In this document: positions 1-7,002 of the stretch, piece by piece
How the letters are laid out: each line of letters begins with the position of its first letter
How positions within the stretch are numbered: the stretch's first letter is position 1
NCBI GenBank assembly: GCA_018664265.1
Contig: JABJOR010000243.1
Location: 1-7,466, forward strand
Origin: Rhodospirillales bacterium
GTDB lineage: Bacteria; Pseudomonadota; Alphaproteobacteria; Rhodospirillales; Casp-alpha2
DNA length: 7,466 nt
Direction of reading: 5' to 3'
Program-made: the position numbers and the translations under genes
The notes under the pieces: model-generated
Databases searched by the model: none
The model's input: the letters and a program-made list of their open reading frames with translations, nothing else
What the model was told of the DNA's origin: nothing

Positions 1-1712
1 ATCCAGATGATCGCCGAACTGTACAGGACCACATTCGCAAAGCCCTGGAAGATAAAAAAAATTACCAATTTGAATTAAGATTGAGGCTGCCGGGGCAGGC
101 CATTCGCCATGTTCGATCCATGGGGGCTGTAAAGCTTGACCAAAATGGTGAAGTGGACATGCTTTTTGGTGTTTTTAACGATATTACGGGTGACCGGCTG
201 ATTAGAGAACAGCTGGATGAAAAAACCAAAAGACTGGAAGAGGCGGAAAAACTTGGCAATATTGGTCACTGGAGTGTCGATGCAAAATCCGGTGAATTGT
301 ATTGGTCTGATGAGGTCTATCGAATACATGGACTGGAGCCGGGTTCTGAAATAACGGTTGAAGAAGCAATAAAGGCTTATCACCCTGAAGACCGCCAATA
401 TGTATCAGACTATGTTGAGGCTGCTTTAGAGAAAAAGGATGATTTTCAGTTTGAACACAGGATTATAAGGCCCTCGGGCGAGGTTCGTTATGTTCGCTCT
501 ACCGGCGCTGTTAAACTCGACAGTAAAGGGGATATTGAAACAATTTTTGGTGTTTTTCAGGACATTACAGAAAAAAAGCAGACGGAACTGGATCTTGAAC
601 ACCAAAAATCATTGTTTGAGGCCGTTTTCAATGAATCCATTGATGCCATTGTTATTGCTGACAAGGAACGAAATATAATTTTATGTAATCCGGCGGTAAC
701 CAAAATTTACGGGTATGAGCCGGAAGAACTTATTGGGCAGAAAACAGAGATTTTTTATCCATCGCACGAAGATTATGAAAAACTTGGCCAGGAACGTTTT
801 AATGAAGACGTGGGCAGAGCAGAGGGCCTTTTTGAGATTGGCTTTAAATGTAAGGACGGCTCTATTATTCCGTGTGAGGCTATCGGGACACCCTTTAATG
901 ATCACTTGGGCGAAGTAGCCGGGTATATTGCTGTCACACGCAACATTTCAGAACGAAAAGAAAAAGATAGTCGTATTTTAAAGGCTATGGATGAAGCCAT
1001 TAAGGCAAGTTATGTAAAGTCAACTTTTTTGGCGAATATGAGCCATGAATTACGCACCCCGCTCAACTCAATTCTCGGGTTTTCTCAAATTATCCATACG
1101 GAACAATTCGGCCCTAATGGCAACGCCATGTATAAAGAGTATGCAGGCGATATATTCTCATCCGGTACCCATTTGTTGGCATTGATTACAGATATTCTGG
1201 ACATATCAAAAATTGAAGCTGGCGCTATGGAGCTTATGGAAGACGTGTTTAGCCTGAAGACTGTTATAAAAGAATGTCTTGATATGGTACGAGGGCGCAT
1301 AGACCATAAAAATATAAATTTGAATTATTGTGAACCTGAAACGGTCTTTAAGTGCCATGCTGACAAACGCCGGGTGAAGCAGATTTTATTGAACCTTATT
1401 GGTAATTCCATAAAATTTACACCTGAGAGAGGCTCGATAGAAATTAATTTGGCTATAAACAAAACCAATTCAATCATTTTGCGCGTGTGTGATACGGGTG
1501 TGGGTATATCTCAAGAAGATTTGAAAAATATTACCAAACCATTTTATCAGGCTCGCACGAGTGCTTCCATAGCAACAGATGAAGGAACCGGTCTGGGGTT
1601 ATCACTGGTTGAAAGTTTTACAAAGCTACATGGCGGTGATTTTGCCATTGAAAGTGATATTGGCAAAGGAACGACGGTTACCATAGAATTTCCACCGGAA
1701 AGAACTGTTTAA
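1..1712 (+). CDS. PAS-PAS-PAS sensor histidine kinase (5' end outside window)
   Basis: This is a sensor kinase that should autophosphorylate on a histidine and pass the phosphate to a response regulator not present here. The frame is open from base 3 (569 visible residues), and the first residues already lie inside a PAS fold (PDDR... to FNDIT), so the true start is further left. A TTG at base 81 sits inside this domain and is not a start. Visible domains are the end of a PAS_3-type domain (residues 1-62), a second PAS_3 (about 78-190), a third PAS (about 205-317, ending RNISERKE), a HisKA dimerisation domain with H-box MSHELRTPLN (phospho-acceptor His348), and an HATPase domain with N-box GNSIKF (Asn468), G1 DTGVGIS and G2 GTGLGL. 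The protein ends soon after the ATPase fold, with no receiver domain. The visible part has no membrane segment. The family call is firm; the signal sensed is unknown. Confidence 0.95.
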   Translation, partial: PDDRRTVQDHIRKALEDKKNYQFELRLRLPGQAIRHVRSMGAVKLDQNGEVDMLFGVFNDITGDRLIREQLDEKTKRLEEAEKLGNIGHWSVDAKSGELYWSDEVYRIHGLEPGSEITVEEAIKAYHPEDRQYVSDYVEAALEKKDDFQFEHRIIRPSGEVRYVRSTGAVKLDSKGDIETIFGVFQDITEKKQTELDLEHQKSLFEAVFNESIDAIVIADKERNIILCNPAVTKIYGYEPEELIGQKTEIFYPSHEDYEKLGQERFNEDVGRAEGLFEIGFKCKDGSIIPCEAIGTPFNDHLGEVAGYIAVTRNISERKEKDSRILKAMDEAIKASYVKSTFLANMSHELRTPLNSILGFSQIIHTEQFGPNGNAMYKEYAGDIFSSGTHLLALITDILDISKIEAGAMELMEDVFSLKTVIKECLDMVRGRIDHKNINLNYCEPETVFKCHADKRRVKQILLNLIGNSIKFTPERGSIEINLAINKTNSIILRVCDTGVGISQEDLKNITKPFYQARTSASIATDEGTGLGLSLVESFTKLHGGDFAIESDIGKGTTVTIEFPPERTV

Positions 1713-1745
1713 CGGCGGCTGAAACAGGGGTTTGAATATACATTT

Positions 1746-2120
1746 ATGTCGTATGAAATACAGTATGAGGACAACGGAGTCTATTGGCGCTTCTATGGCG
1801 ATGTTATTTATAATGACTTACTCGCTGTCAATAAAGATGTCTGGGGCAGTCCGAAATGGGGGTTGCTACGCTATCAGATTGTCGATTTCCTCGAAGCTCA
1901 AGCCATATTAATTTCAAAGGAAGAAGCTATATTAATTGCTCATATGGATATAGCTTCGGCAAAATCAACCAACGAAATGCGCGTTGCCTGTATTGCAGAC
2001 CAACAGCCAATAATAGAGATGTGTGAAGTGTATAAACAAACCATGACAGCAGAAGGTTGGGAGGTTGAAATTTTCAACACTCTTGAGGCGGCTCGAGGCT
2101 GGATTGAAGAAATACATTAA
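1746..2120 (+). CDS. Short STAS/SpoIIAA-like protein, function unknown
   Basis: The predicted product is an acidic soluble protein of 124 residues with no signal peptide or membrane segment. Its pattern suggests a single alternating alpha/beta domain: an N-terminal beta pair with aromatic residues (YEIQYEDNGVYWRFYGDV), a YQIVDFL strand, an alanine-rich helix, a RVACIAD strand, and a final WEVEIFNTLEAARGWI strand-helix ending. This resembles the SpoIIAA-like/STAS proteins of aquatic alphaproteobacteria, recognised from memory rather than by a search. The gene begins 33 bp after the kinase stop on the same strand, so the two are probably co-transcribed and may work together. The only upstream purine-rich site (AGGGG, 1726-1730) is about 15 bases from the ATG, a long spacing, but no other in-frame start lies between. 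A role as a partner or accessory regulator of the kinase is inference. Confidence 0.75.
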   Translation: MSYEIQYEDNGVYWRFYGDVIYNDLLAVNKDVWGSPKWGLLRYQIVDFLEAQAILISKEEAILIAHMDIASAKSTNEMRVACIADQQPIIEMCEVYKQTMTAEGWEVEIFNTLEAARGWIEEIH

Positions 2121-2122
2121 AC

Positions 2123-2302
2123 TTAGGCGACGGTATTAACCACCTGACCACGCGTTGATGTGACAGCGGCCAGATCGGACTGGGCTTCCACGAGCATATT
2201 CACGACAGCTTCTTCACTTTTTTGCTGTTGTTTCAAGCCATTCATACTGGTCTTGTTTTGGACCAGTTGTGCCTGATTGGCAATAAGGGCAACGTCATTC
2301 AT
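2123..2302 (-). CDS. YjfB-like putative motility protein
   Basis: The product is 59 residues long, with no signal peptide or membrane segment. The N-terminal MNDVALIANQAQLVQNKTS, the amphipathic glutamine-rich helix around NGLKQQQKSEEAVVNML and the short polar tail ending in VNTVA match the layout of the YjfB_motility family (about 60 residues), found in many flagellated bacteria and of unknown biochemical role. I choose the ATG at 2302 because a GGAGA site lies 8 bases upstream. An in-frame ATG at 2332 would add ten residues but has no ribosome binding site. The gene follows the chemoreceptor stop by 68 bp on the same strand and is probably the last gene of the unit. Its stop is 2 bp from the stop of the gene facing it. 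The family call comes from pattern and length and fits the chemotaxis neighbour. Confidence 0.75.
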   Translation of the reverse strand: MNDVALIANQAQLVQNKTSMNGLKQQQKSEEAVVNMLVEAQSDLAAVTSTRGQVVNTVA

Positions 2303-2310
2303 AGTAATGA

Positions 2311-2315
2311 TCTCC
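2311..2315 (-). promoter_or_regulatory. Ribosome binding site of the YjfB-like gene
   Basis: On the minus strand this reads GGAGA, 8 bases ahead of the ATG at 2302. It decides the start in favour of the 59-residue form, which also matches the usual family length, over the upstream ATG at 2332. Confidence 0.7.
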
Positions 2316-2370
2316 GTTTCTTTGGAAATCATAACATAATGAATGATAAATTACCAGTACCAAGACTCTT

Positions 2371-3681
2371 TTAGCGATTAATCAGCTCATCCAGGTATTT
2401 AATGACCTCTTTTGAATGCTCTCCAACGCGCTTTATTTCTTCCAAGGCGCCTGCAATATCGCCATTATTATACAGTTTCGCTGCATTAATACCGCACTCG
2501 TGTACGATGCTATGCGGTTTTTCTATAGCTTTATAGGCTGGATGGTTGGTGATCGAAGCATCATTAAGGTTGTAATACCATTTTCCAAGGCGACAGGTGT
2601 GATGATCTGCCAACTCGTCCGGATTAAGCGTGGTACGCCCGACAATCATTTCCGCCAGTTTGGTCTTCCAGATGATGTGATCTGATTTGGCGCGATAGAT
2701 CGTCATGTCGGGGATTTGTTTTTCCATTATGGTATCAAGGCTTTGCACCATTTCCGTATTGGCCATGGCCAGAAAATCGACCACGGTATCAACCTGGGAA
2801 ACATTGGCATTTGACATGCTGGCGATGGCCGCAATACCTTCGGCAACATCGTTGCTGGCACTGGACTGCTGGTTTAAAATTCCTGAAATTTCCTGCATGC
2901 GTCCGGCAATACTGATTACCTGGGTGGACATTTCACGCAGGCCGTCACCGGCCTCTGCGACAATTTCGCGTCCGTTGGTTACGGCTTCGGCACCTTGATC
3001 CATGGCAGAGCTGATATCTGACATTTCCGCGCGCAGATTTTCAATGCGTTCGCGAATATCTTCGGTTGCCTTGGTTGTTTGATTGGAAAGTATTTTGACT
3101 TCGGATGCGACCACGGCAAATCCTTTACCAGCTTCTCCGGCACGCGCTGCTTCAATGGTAGCATTCAGTGCCAGTAGATTGGTTTGTCTTGCAATGGCGT
3201 CGATCTCGCCAACAATATCACCAATTTTTGAGGACGTAACAGCCAGTTGAGAAACTTTTGAGGAGGCGTTTTCGACAGAGCTGGCAATATTTTCCATGGT
3301 GGAAACCGCCTTATCAGCAGAGGCAATGCCTTTTTCAGCAGTGCCACTGGCTTGTTCTGCTTCCTGAGCTGCGCTCTCCGAATTTTGAGCAATTTCACTG
3401 ACAGAGGCTACAAGCTCATCAGCAGCAAAAGCAACGGATTGGCTTCGGGTATCAACTTCCCGAATATCACGAATCATTTCTGCTGCAGAATTGGTCGATT
3501 CATTAATATCGATAGACATATTAACCAGACGGCGCAGACTGGTGGTGCCTTCACGCTTGAGAGCTTCTGCTGCTGCCTTGATTTTACCGACAATACCTTC
3601 TGAAACATCTGGTATTTCGTCGAACTTTCCCGTAACTAAATTGTCGATAGCGGTAATTTCTGTTGAATTGTTGTCGTCCAT
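2371..3681 (-). CDS. Cytoplasmic methyl-accepting chemotaxis protein with C-terminal CZB zinc-binding domain
   Basis: This is a soluble chemoreceptor that would signal through CheA/CheW to the flagellar motor. The 436 residues have no signal peptide and no hydrophobic segment. A short N-terminal stretch (1-50) without a recognisable sensor domain leads into a long coiled-coil signalling domain (about 55-310). The hairpin tip is at about 158-190 ([20 protein letters not shown], then [17 protein letters not shown]). A C-terminal CZB domain (about 330-432) carries [13 protein letters not shown] and HSIVH. The likely zinc ligands are His335, Cys363, His390 and His394; the spacing of 28, 27 and 4 closely matches that remembered for the CZB domain of DgcZ. 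There is no NWETF-type CheR-docking tail. The start has a strong GGGGG site 5 bases upstream. The gene lies 25 bp after a methyltransferase gene and precedes a motility gene. In TlpD-type receptors CZB responds to zinc and oxidants; the same role here is inference. Confidence 0.95.
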   Translation of the reverse strand: MDDNNSTEITAIDNLVTGKFDEIPDVSEGIVGKIKAAAEALKREGTTSLRRLVNMSIDINESTNSAAEMIRDIREVDTRSQSVAFAADELVASVSEIAQNSESAAQEAEQASGTAEKGIASADKAVSTMENIASSVENASSKVSQLAVTSSKIGDIVGEIDAIARQTNLLALNATIEAARAGEAGKGFAVVASEVKILSNQTTKATEDIRERIENLRAEMSDISSAMDQGAEAVTNGREIVAEAGDGLREMSTQVISIAGRMQEISGILNQQSSASNDVAEGIAAIASMSNANVSQVDTVVDFLAMANTEMVQSLDTIMEKQIPDMTIYRAKSDHIIWKTKLAEMIVGRTTLNPDELADHHTCRLGKWYYNLNDASITNHPAYKAIEKPHSIVHECGINAAKLYNNGDIAGALEEIKRVGEHSKEVIKYLDELINR

Positions 3682-3706
3682 GATATCCCCCGTATTTGCG
3701 TAGATA

Positions 3707-4507
3707 TTACTTCTGTAAGCGCATATTACAATGCATCAATGCCTTATTTTTAAGAGCTTCAATTCTATACTCCGTGCGTAAAATTATACCATCATAACCA
3801 TCTTTACCAAGCGCATTACACAGTGCCTGTTTTGCAGAGCCTTTTACGCTTTGCAGATTTTCGTAGCTGATGTTCATTATCCAGTCGCTGTTGTCAGTCA
3901 GATTGACTGTTTTAAACCCGACATCTTTAAAATCCCGTAAAGTGTCCTCGAAAGGTGGAAAATAAAATCTTAATCCGGAATCCTTAAGGTGGTCACGCCA
4001 GTTTTCATAGGCTTGTGTGCCGGGTCCGCTTTTACCGATCAGCCAGTCACTGCCGATCAGGTATCCGCCCGGTTTTATAATTCGTAGAATTTCTGCGTAA
4101 AACGGCAGTTTGTCTTCAATGTGACAGAGCATTTCCTTGCAGACTACAATATCGTAGCTGTTATCTTCAAAGGGGAAAGGGCCGGGATTTGTTCTTTGAA
4201 CGCTAATGATGTTTTCAAGTTCTGCAGAGGCAATGCGTTTTCGGGCCTGATCCAGAACAGAGTCTTCCAGATCAATACCGAGAACTTGCCCAGCAGCATG
4301 ATCACGGGCCAATGTAATAAGCCCACCGCCCAAACCACAACCGATTTCCAAAACGCTTTTACCAGATATTTTCATGCCATCCAGAATGCGCGCAACGGAC
4401 TGGTCGCCTCCGGGTGACAGGTAGCCTTCACCGTAAACCATTTCTATGGAATTAATGACGGCGTCACTGTATTGATTTTTATATGAATCATCAGAACTGT
4501 CGGACAT
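3707..4507 (-). CDS. Class I SAM methyltransferase, phosphoethanolamine N-methyltransferase-like (paralog A)
   Basis: The predicted product is a soluble 266-residue SAM-dependent methyltransferase. The SAM site shows motif [11 protein letters not shown] (53-62), an acidic end of strand 2 GIDLE (Asp79), and [16 protein letters not shown] (118-133), followed by [13 protein letters not shown]. The N-terminal NQYSD...GEGYLSPGG closely follows the start of plasmodial phosphoethanolamine methyltransferase (NQYTD...GENYISSGG). Tyr13 and His129 fall where that enzyme has its catalytic Tyr19 and His132. Residues recalled as binding the phosphobase in that enzyme (Tyr27, Arg179, Tyr181) appear here as Ile21, Leu179 and Phe181, so the substrate may differ. 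Translation starts 6 bases after AAGGGGG. The gene is 27 bp after its paralog B, about 60% identical by hand alignment, and 25 bp before the chemoreceptor gene. The methyltransferase fold is certain; N-methylation of an amine or phosphobase is a reasonable guess. Confidence 0.92.
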   Translation of the reverse strand: MSDSSDDSYKNQYSDAVINSIEMVYGEGYLSPGGDQSVARILDGMKISGKSVLEIGCGLGGGLITLARDHAAGQVLGIDLEDSVLDQARKRIASAELENIISVQRTNPGPFPFEDNSYDIVVCKEMLCHIEDKLPFYAEILRIIKPGGYLIGSDWLIGKSGPGTQAYENWRDHLKDSGLRFYFPPFEDTLRDFKDVGFKTVNLTDNSDWIMNISYENLQSVKGSAKQALCNALGKDGYDGIILRTEYRIEALKNKALMHCNMRLQK

Positions 4508-4534
4508 AAATTACCCCCTTTTTTATAATAATCT

Positions 4535-5332
4535 TTAAACTGATTTTTGCGCTCTCAAATTACAATGCAATAATGTACCGTTTTCAAGGGCCGTGATACG
4601 ATTTTGTGTTCTTGAAATCAGTGCTTGATAACCGTCGTCGCCCAAAGCGCTTTTTAAATCCTGCTTTGCCGAGCCATGAACACGTTCAATATGCTGTTCG
4701 TTGATGTCACTGATCCAACGGGAATTATCGGTGACACTTACATTTTCAAAATTTACGTTTTGCAGGTCTTCAACAGTTTCTTCATGGGAGGCAAAATGGA
4801 AGGTCATTCCGGCTTGCTTGAGATGAAGCAGCCAGTTTTTATATTCTTCTGATTGATGACTTAAATGCGAGGATAGCCAGTCGCTACCAATCAGATACCC
4901 GCCGGGTTTTATAACGCGCAAAATTTCTCGATAGAAAGACGGCTTGTCTTCGATGTGGCAAAGCATTTCCTTGCACACCACGATATCGTAAGTGTTGTTA
5001 GCAATGGGAAAGGGACCGGGCTTCACGCATTCCAGCGAGACTGTACCACCGAGGTTTGCTGCATCTATTCGGGATTGAGCTTTATCCAGTACGTATTGCT
5101 CCAGATCAATTCCATGGACAGAGTCTGCATGATGATTGCGTGCCAGTGCGATGAGGCCGCCACCCAGACCGCAACCGATTTCCAGAACCTTCTTGCCACC
5201 AATGTCCAAACCATCAAGAATTCTGGCAACTGACTGATCACCACCGGGGGACATATACCCTTCACCACAAACCATTTCCGTGCTGGCAATAAAGGCATCG
5301 CTATATTGGTTCTCATGAACTTTATCAGACAT
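4535..5332 (-). CDS. Class I SAM methyltransferase, phosphoethanolamine N-methyltransferase-like (paralog B)
   Basis: This 265-residue soluble methyltransferase is the sister of the next gene in the unit. Motif I is at 50-59 ([10 protein letters not shown]), the acidic residue is Asp76 in GIDLE, and the [10 protein letters not shown] segment carries His126. The N-terminal ENQYSD supplies Tyr10, so the Tyr/His pair typical of phosphobase N-methyltransferases is kept. The C-terminal half (about 153-265), which should shape the acceptor site, differs most from paralog A: the loop after SDWL reads SSHLSHQSEEY instead of [11 protein letters not shown], and position 19 (equivalent to the substrate Tyr27 recalled from the plasmodial enzyme) cannot be matched to Tyr. 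The start has AAGGA 6 bases upstream. The gene begins 17 bp after the molybdenum-cofactor fusion gene. Two successive or parallel methylation steps by A and B would fit the pairing, but the substrate is unknown. Confidence 0.92.
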   Translation of the reverse strand: MSDKVHENQYSDAFIASTEMVCGEGYMSPGGDQSVARILDGLDIGGKKVLEIGCGLGGGLIALARNHHADSVHGIDLEQYVLDKAQSRIDAANLGGTVSLECVKPGPFPIANNTYDIVVCKEMLCHIEDKPSFYREILRVIKPGGYLIGSDWLSSHLSHQSEEYKNWLLHLKQAGMTFHFASHEETVEDLQNVNFENVSVTDNSRWISDINEQHIERVHGSAKQDLKSALGDDGYQALISRTQNRITALENGTLLHCNLRAQKSV

Positions 5333-5349
5333 ATTCTTTCCTTGTGGTT

Positions 5350-7002
5350 TTATGTAACCCCTGAATTATTTTGATGATCGGCCAAAGCTTGTGGCGTATC
5401 TATATCCAACAGGACAGCATCGTCAGACATGCGTACTTCAACGATCTCGTCTGCATGACGTCTTAGAATTTGCCTGGCCCCGGCGTCGCCGGATAGCTGC
5501 ATGATTTCGCTAAAATAATGTTGTGACCATAAGACCGGATTACCCCGTTTGCCTGCATAACAGGCGACACAAATAGCGCGGTCCAATTCCGGATCAAAGG
5601 CCTCAATCAGGGCGTCAATATGGCTGGCCTGTACACCGGGCATATCGCCCAGGCACACAACAACGCCATCAATATCATCCGGTAGTGATGCAATGCCACG
5701 TTGTACAGAGGTGCTCATGCCATCTTTGAAATCTGGATTATGGATGATGGCGACATCCAGTCCTTTTATGGATTTTCCCACCAGTTCATTTTCAAACCCG
5801 GTGACGACTGTAATGGATGAAGCATTTGAGTTACTTGCTGCATCAATTGCATGACGTAAAAGAGATTTGCCTTGCACGGTACTGAGCAATTTATTGTCAT
5901 CTCCCATACGGGTTGAACGTCCGGCAGCGAGCACGATGGCGGCAATATTTTTAACGGTGCCTTGTGCGAGCTGAGAGGTATCACTTGTGCTAACGGCTCG
6001 CTCACGTGACAGGGGACGCCCCGGCATTTCTTCCAGCAGTCCACCGACACTCAGGGCCGCAACGTCTTCGCGGCTTATATTCAGGCCAGCCAGAGTCCGT
6101 GATAATATCCAGTCAAAGCCGTTAAGTTTGAGTGATCGTGCACAGCCCGGCATGACGACAACGCGGGTTTCCTTCAAATTGCCAAGTAGCAATAAATTTC
6201 CCGGATCAACGGGAATGCCATATTGGGTAATAACGCCGCCCGCCGCGACGATGCCTGCGGGGACAACATCACGCCTGTCGACTGTGGCCGTTGCTCCACA
6301 AATAACAATTGGATCGCAATCAGTTTTTTGAAGCTCTAAAATAGCGTTTTTGATGGCGACTTCATCGTGGTCGCAGCGGTGTTCTTTAAATAAGGAACAG
6401 CCGAGATTCTCCAGACGTGTGGACAAACTTTGTGAGGCTTTATCCAGCAGATTTTCGCGCCCGCCTTGGGTATTGGTCAGGACCAGCCCGACCTGCGTGG
6501 CGGGATCGATTTGTGCGATGCGCAAGATATTGGCGGATGTGATTTTGTTTTTTATTTGATCAAGAGCAGATTGCGGAACGGCGAACGGGTTGATTTTTAT
6601 GGTCGCAACCATTTGACCTTTTTGCACCACGTCATAGGGGGATAAGGTAGCAATGGTAATGGCCTCATCAATTAAATTCAGTGATGTGATCAGGTGGGGA
6701 TCATAAACCAAAACACCTGAGCTTGATGCGACAAGGTTACAGCGTCCCGTTGATGCGCGTGTTGTCTCTACGTGTTCACCGATCAGTGCTTGGGCAATCA
6801 GGCTTGCGGCATCATCTTCCGTCACATCACCGGACTCCAGCTTGGCAACGGTGACGGAAGCTCGCCCGGCTTCAAGCATTAAATCAATGTGATGTTGTTC
6901 TAGGACAGTGCCTTTTTTAATAACTTTGCGCGCGCTCAATCGCATGGTATGGGCAAGGACTGCACCCATTGTATCACCAGGCGGGAGAGCAGCAAAAATC
7001 AT
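5350..7002 (-). CDS. MoeA-like / MocA-like fusion: molybdenum cofactor cytidylyltransferase
   Basis: This bifunctional protein of 550 residues should convert Mo-molybdopterin to the cytosine dinucleotide form used by xanthine-dehydrogenase-family enzymes. The N-terminal half (about 1-340) resembles the MoeA-like molybdopterin-binding group: FAALPPGDTMGAVLAHTMRL near the start, GLVLTNTQGG (172-181), PIVICGATAT through DRRDVVPAGIV (231-253), and VVVMPGCARSLKLNGFDWIL (281-300). The C-terminal domain (about 353-545) is a MobA-type nucleotidyltransferase with LAAGRSTRMG (358-367), NKLL, CLGDMPGV (450-457), KRGNPVLW (485-492) and GDAGARQIL. LAAG rather than LAGG favours CTP use (MocA) over GTP (MobA). 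The fusion is a known arrangement in alphaproteobacteria. I start at the ATG at 7002, which overlaps the XdhC stop as ATGA and has GGGAAA upstream; a TTG at 7020 would add six residues that do not fit the family's usual start. Confidence 0.92.
   Translation of the reverse strand: MIFAALPPGDTMGAVLAHTMRLSARKVIKKGTVLEQHHIDLMLEAGRASVTVAKLESGDVTEDDAASLIAQALIGEHVETTRASTGRCNLVASSSGVLVYDPHLITSLNLIDEAITIATLSPYDVVQKGQMVATIKINPFAVPQSALDQIKNKITSANILRIAQIDPATQVGLVLTNTQGGRENLLDKASQSLSTRLENLGCSLFKEHRCDHDEVAIKNAILELQKTDCDPIVICGATATVDRRDVVPAGIVAAGGVITQYGIPVDPGNLLLLGNLKETRVVVMPGCARSLKLNGFDWILSRTLAGLNISREDVAALSVGGLLEEMPGRPLSRERAVSTSDTSQLAQGTVKNIAAIVLAAGRSTRMGDDNKLLSTVQGKSLLRHAIDAASNSNASSITVVTGFENELVGKSIKGLDVAIIHNPDFKDGMSTSVQRGIASLPDDIDGVVVCLGDMPGVQASHIDALIEAFDPELDRAICVACYAGKRGNPVLWSQHYFSEIMQLSGDAGARQILRRHADEIVEVRMSDDAVLLDIDTPQALADHQNNSGVT

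Larger units (their letters stand above)
3707..5332 (-). repeat. Tandem gene duplication of two methyltransferases
   Basis: Two directly adjacent genes in the same orientation encode proteins of 266 and 265 residues that align nearly end to end with one short N-terminal gap. By hand count about 159 of some 263 aligned positions are identical (about 60%). Identity is about 70% up to the SDWL strand and about 45% after it. The 27 bp between them is not itself repeated in an obvious way. This is an old duplication, not a recent copy. Confidence 0.9.

Noticed and set aside
81..83. TTG as the kinase start
   Set aside because: The frame is open to the window edge and the residues before it (PDDR... 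YQFE) belong to the same PAS domain.
2064..2078. Inverted repeat GTTGAAA-T-TTTCAAC
   Set aside because: It is AT-rich with a one-base loop, lies inside a coding sequence and has no T-run; probably coincidence.
2330..2332. Upstream ATG for the YjfB-like gene
   Set aside because: There is no ribosome binding site before it, and the extra ten residues are not family-like.
2333..2363. Promoter ahead of the YjfB-like gene (TTGGTA, 19-bp spacer, TATGTT; or a sigma-54-like TTGGTAC)
   Set aside because: The spacer is long and the boxes are weak. The sigma-54 reading lacks the -12 GC, and no sigma-28 site is visible.
3707..5332. Naming the pair as true phosphoethanolamine N-methyltransferases for phosphatidylcholine or betaine synthesis
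   Set aside because: The catalytic pair fits, but several phosphobase-binding residues do not, and no choline-pathway gene is nearby.
5987..6331. Open frame of 114 codons opposite the MoeA-like/MocA gene
   Set aside because: It is antisense to a clear conserved domain, has serine/arginine/proline-rich shadow composition and resembles no family.
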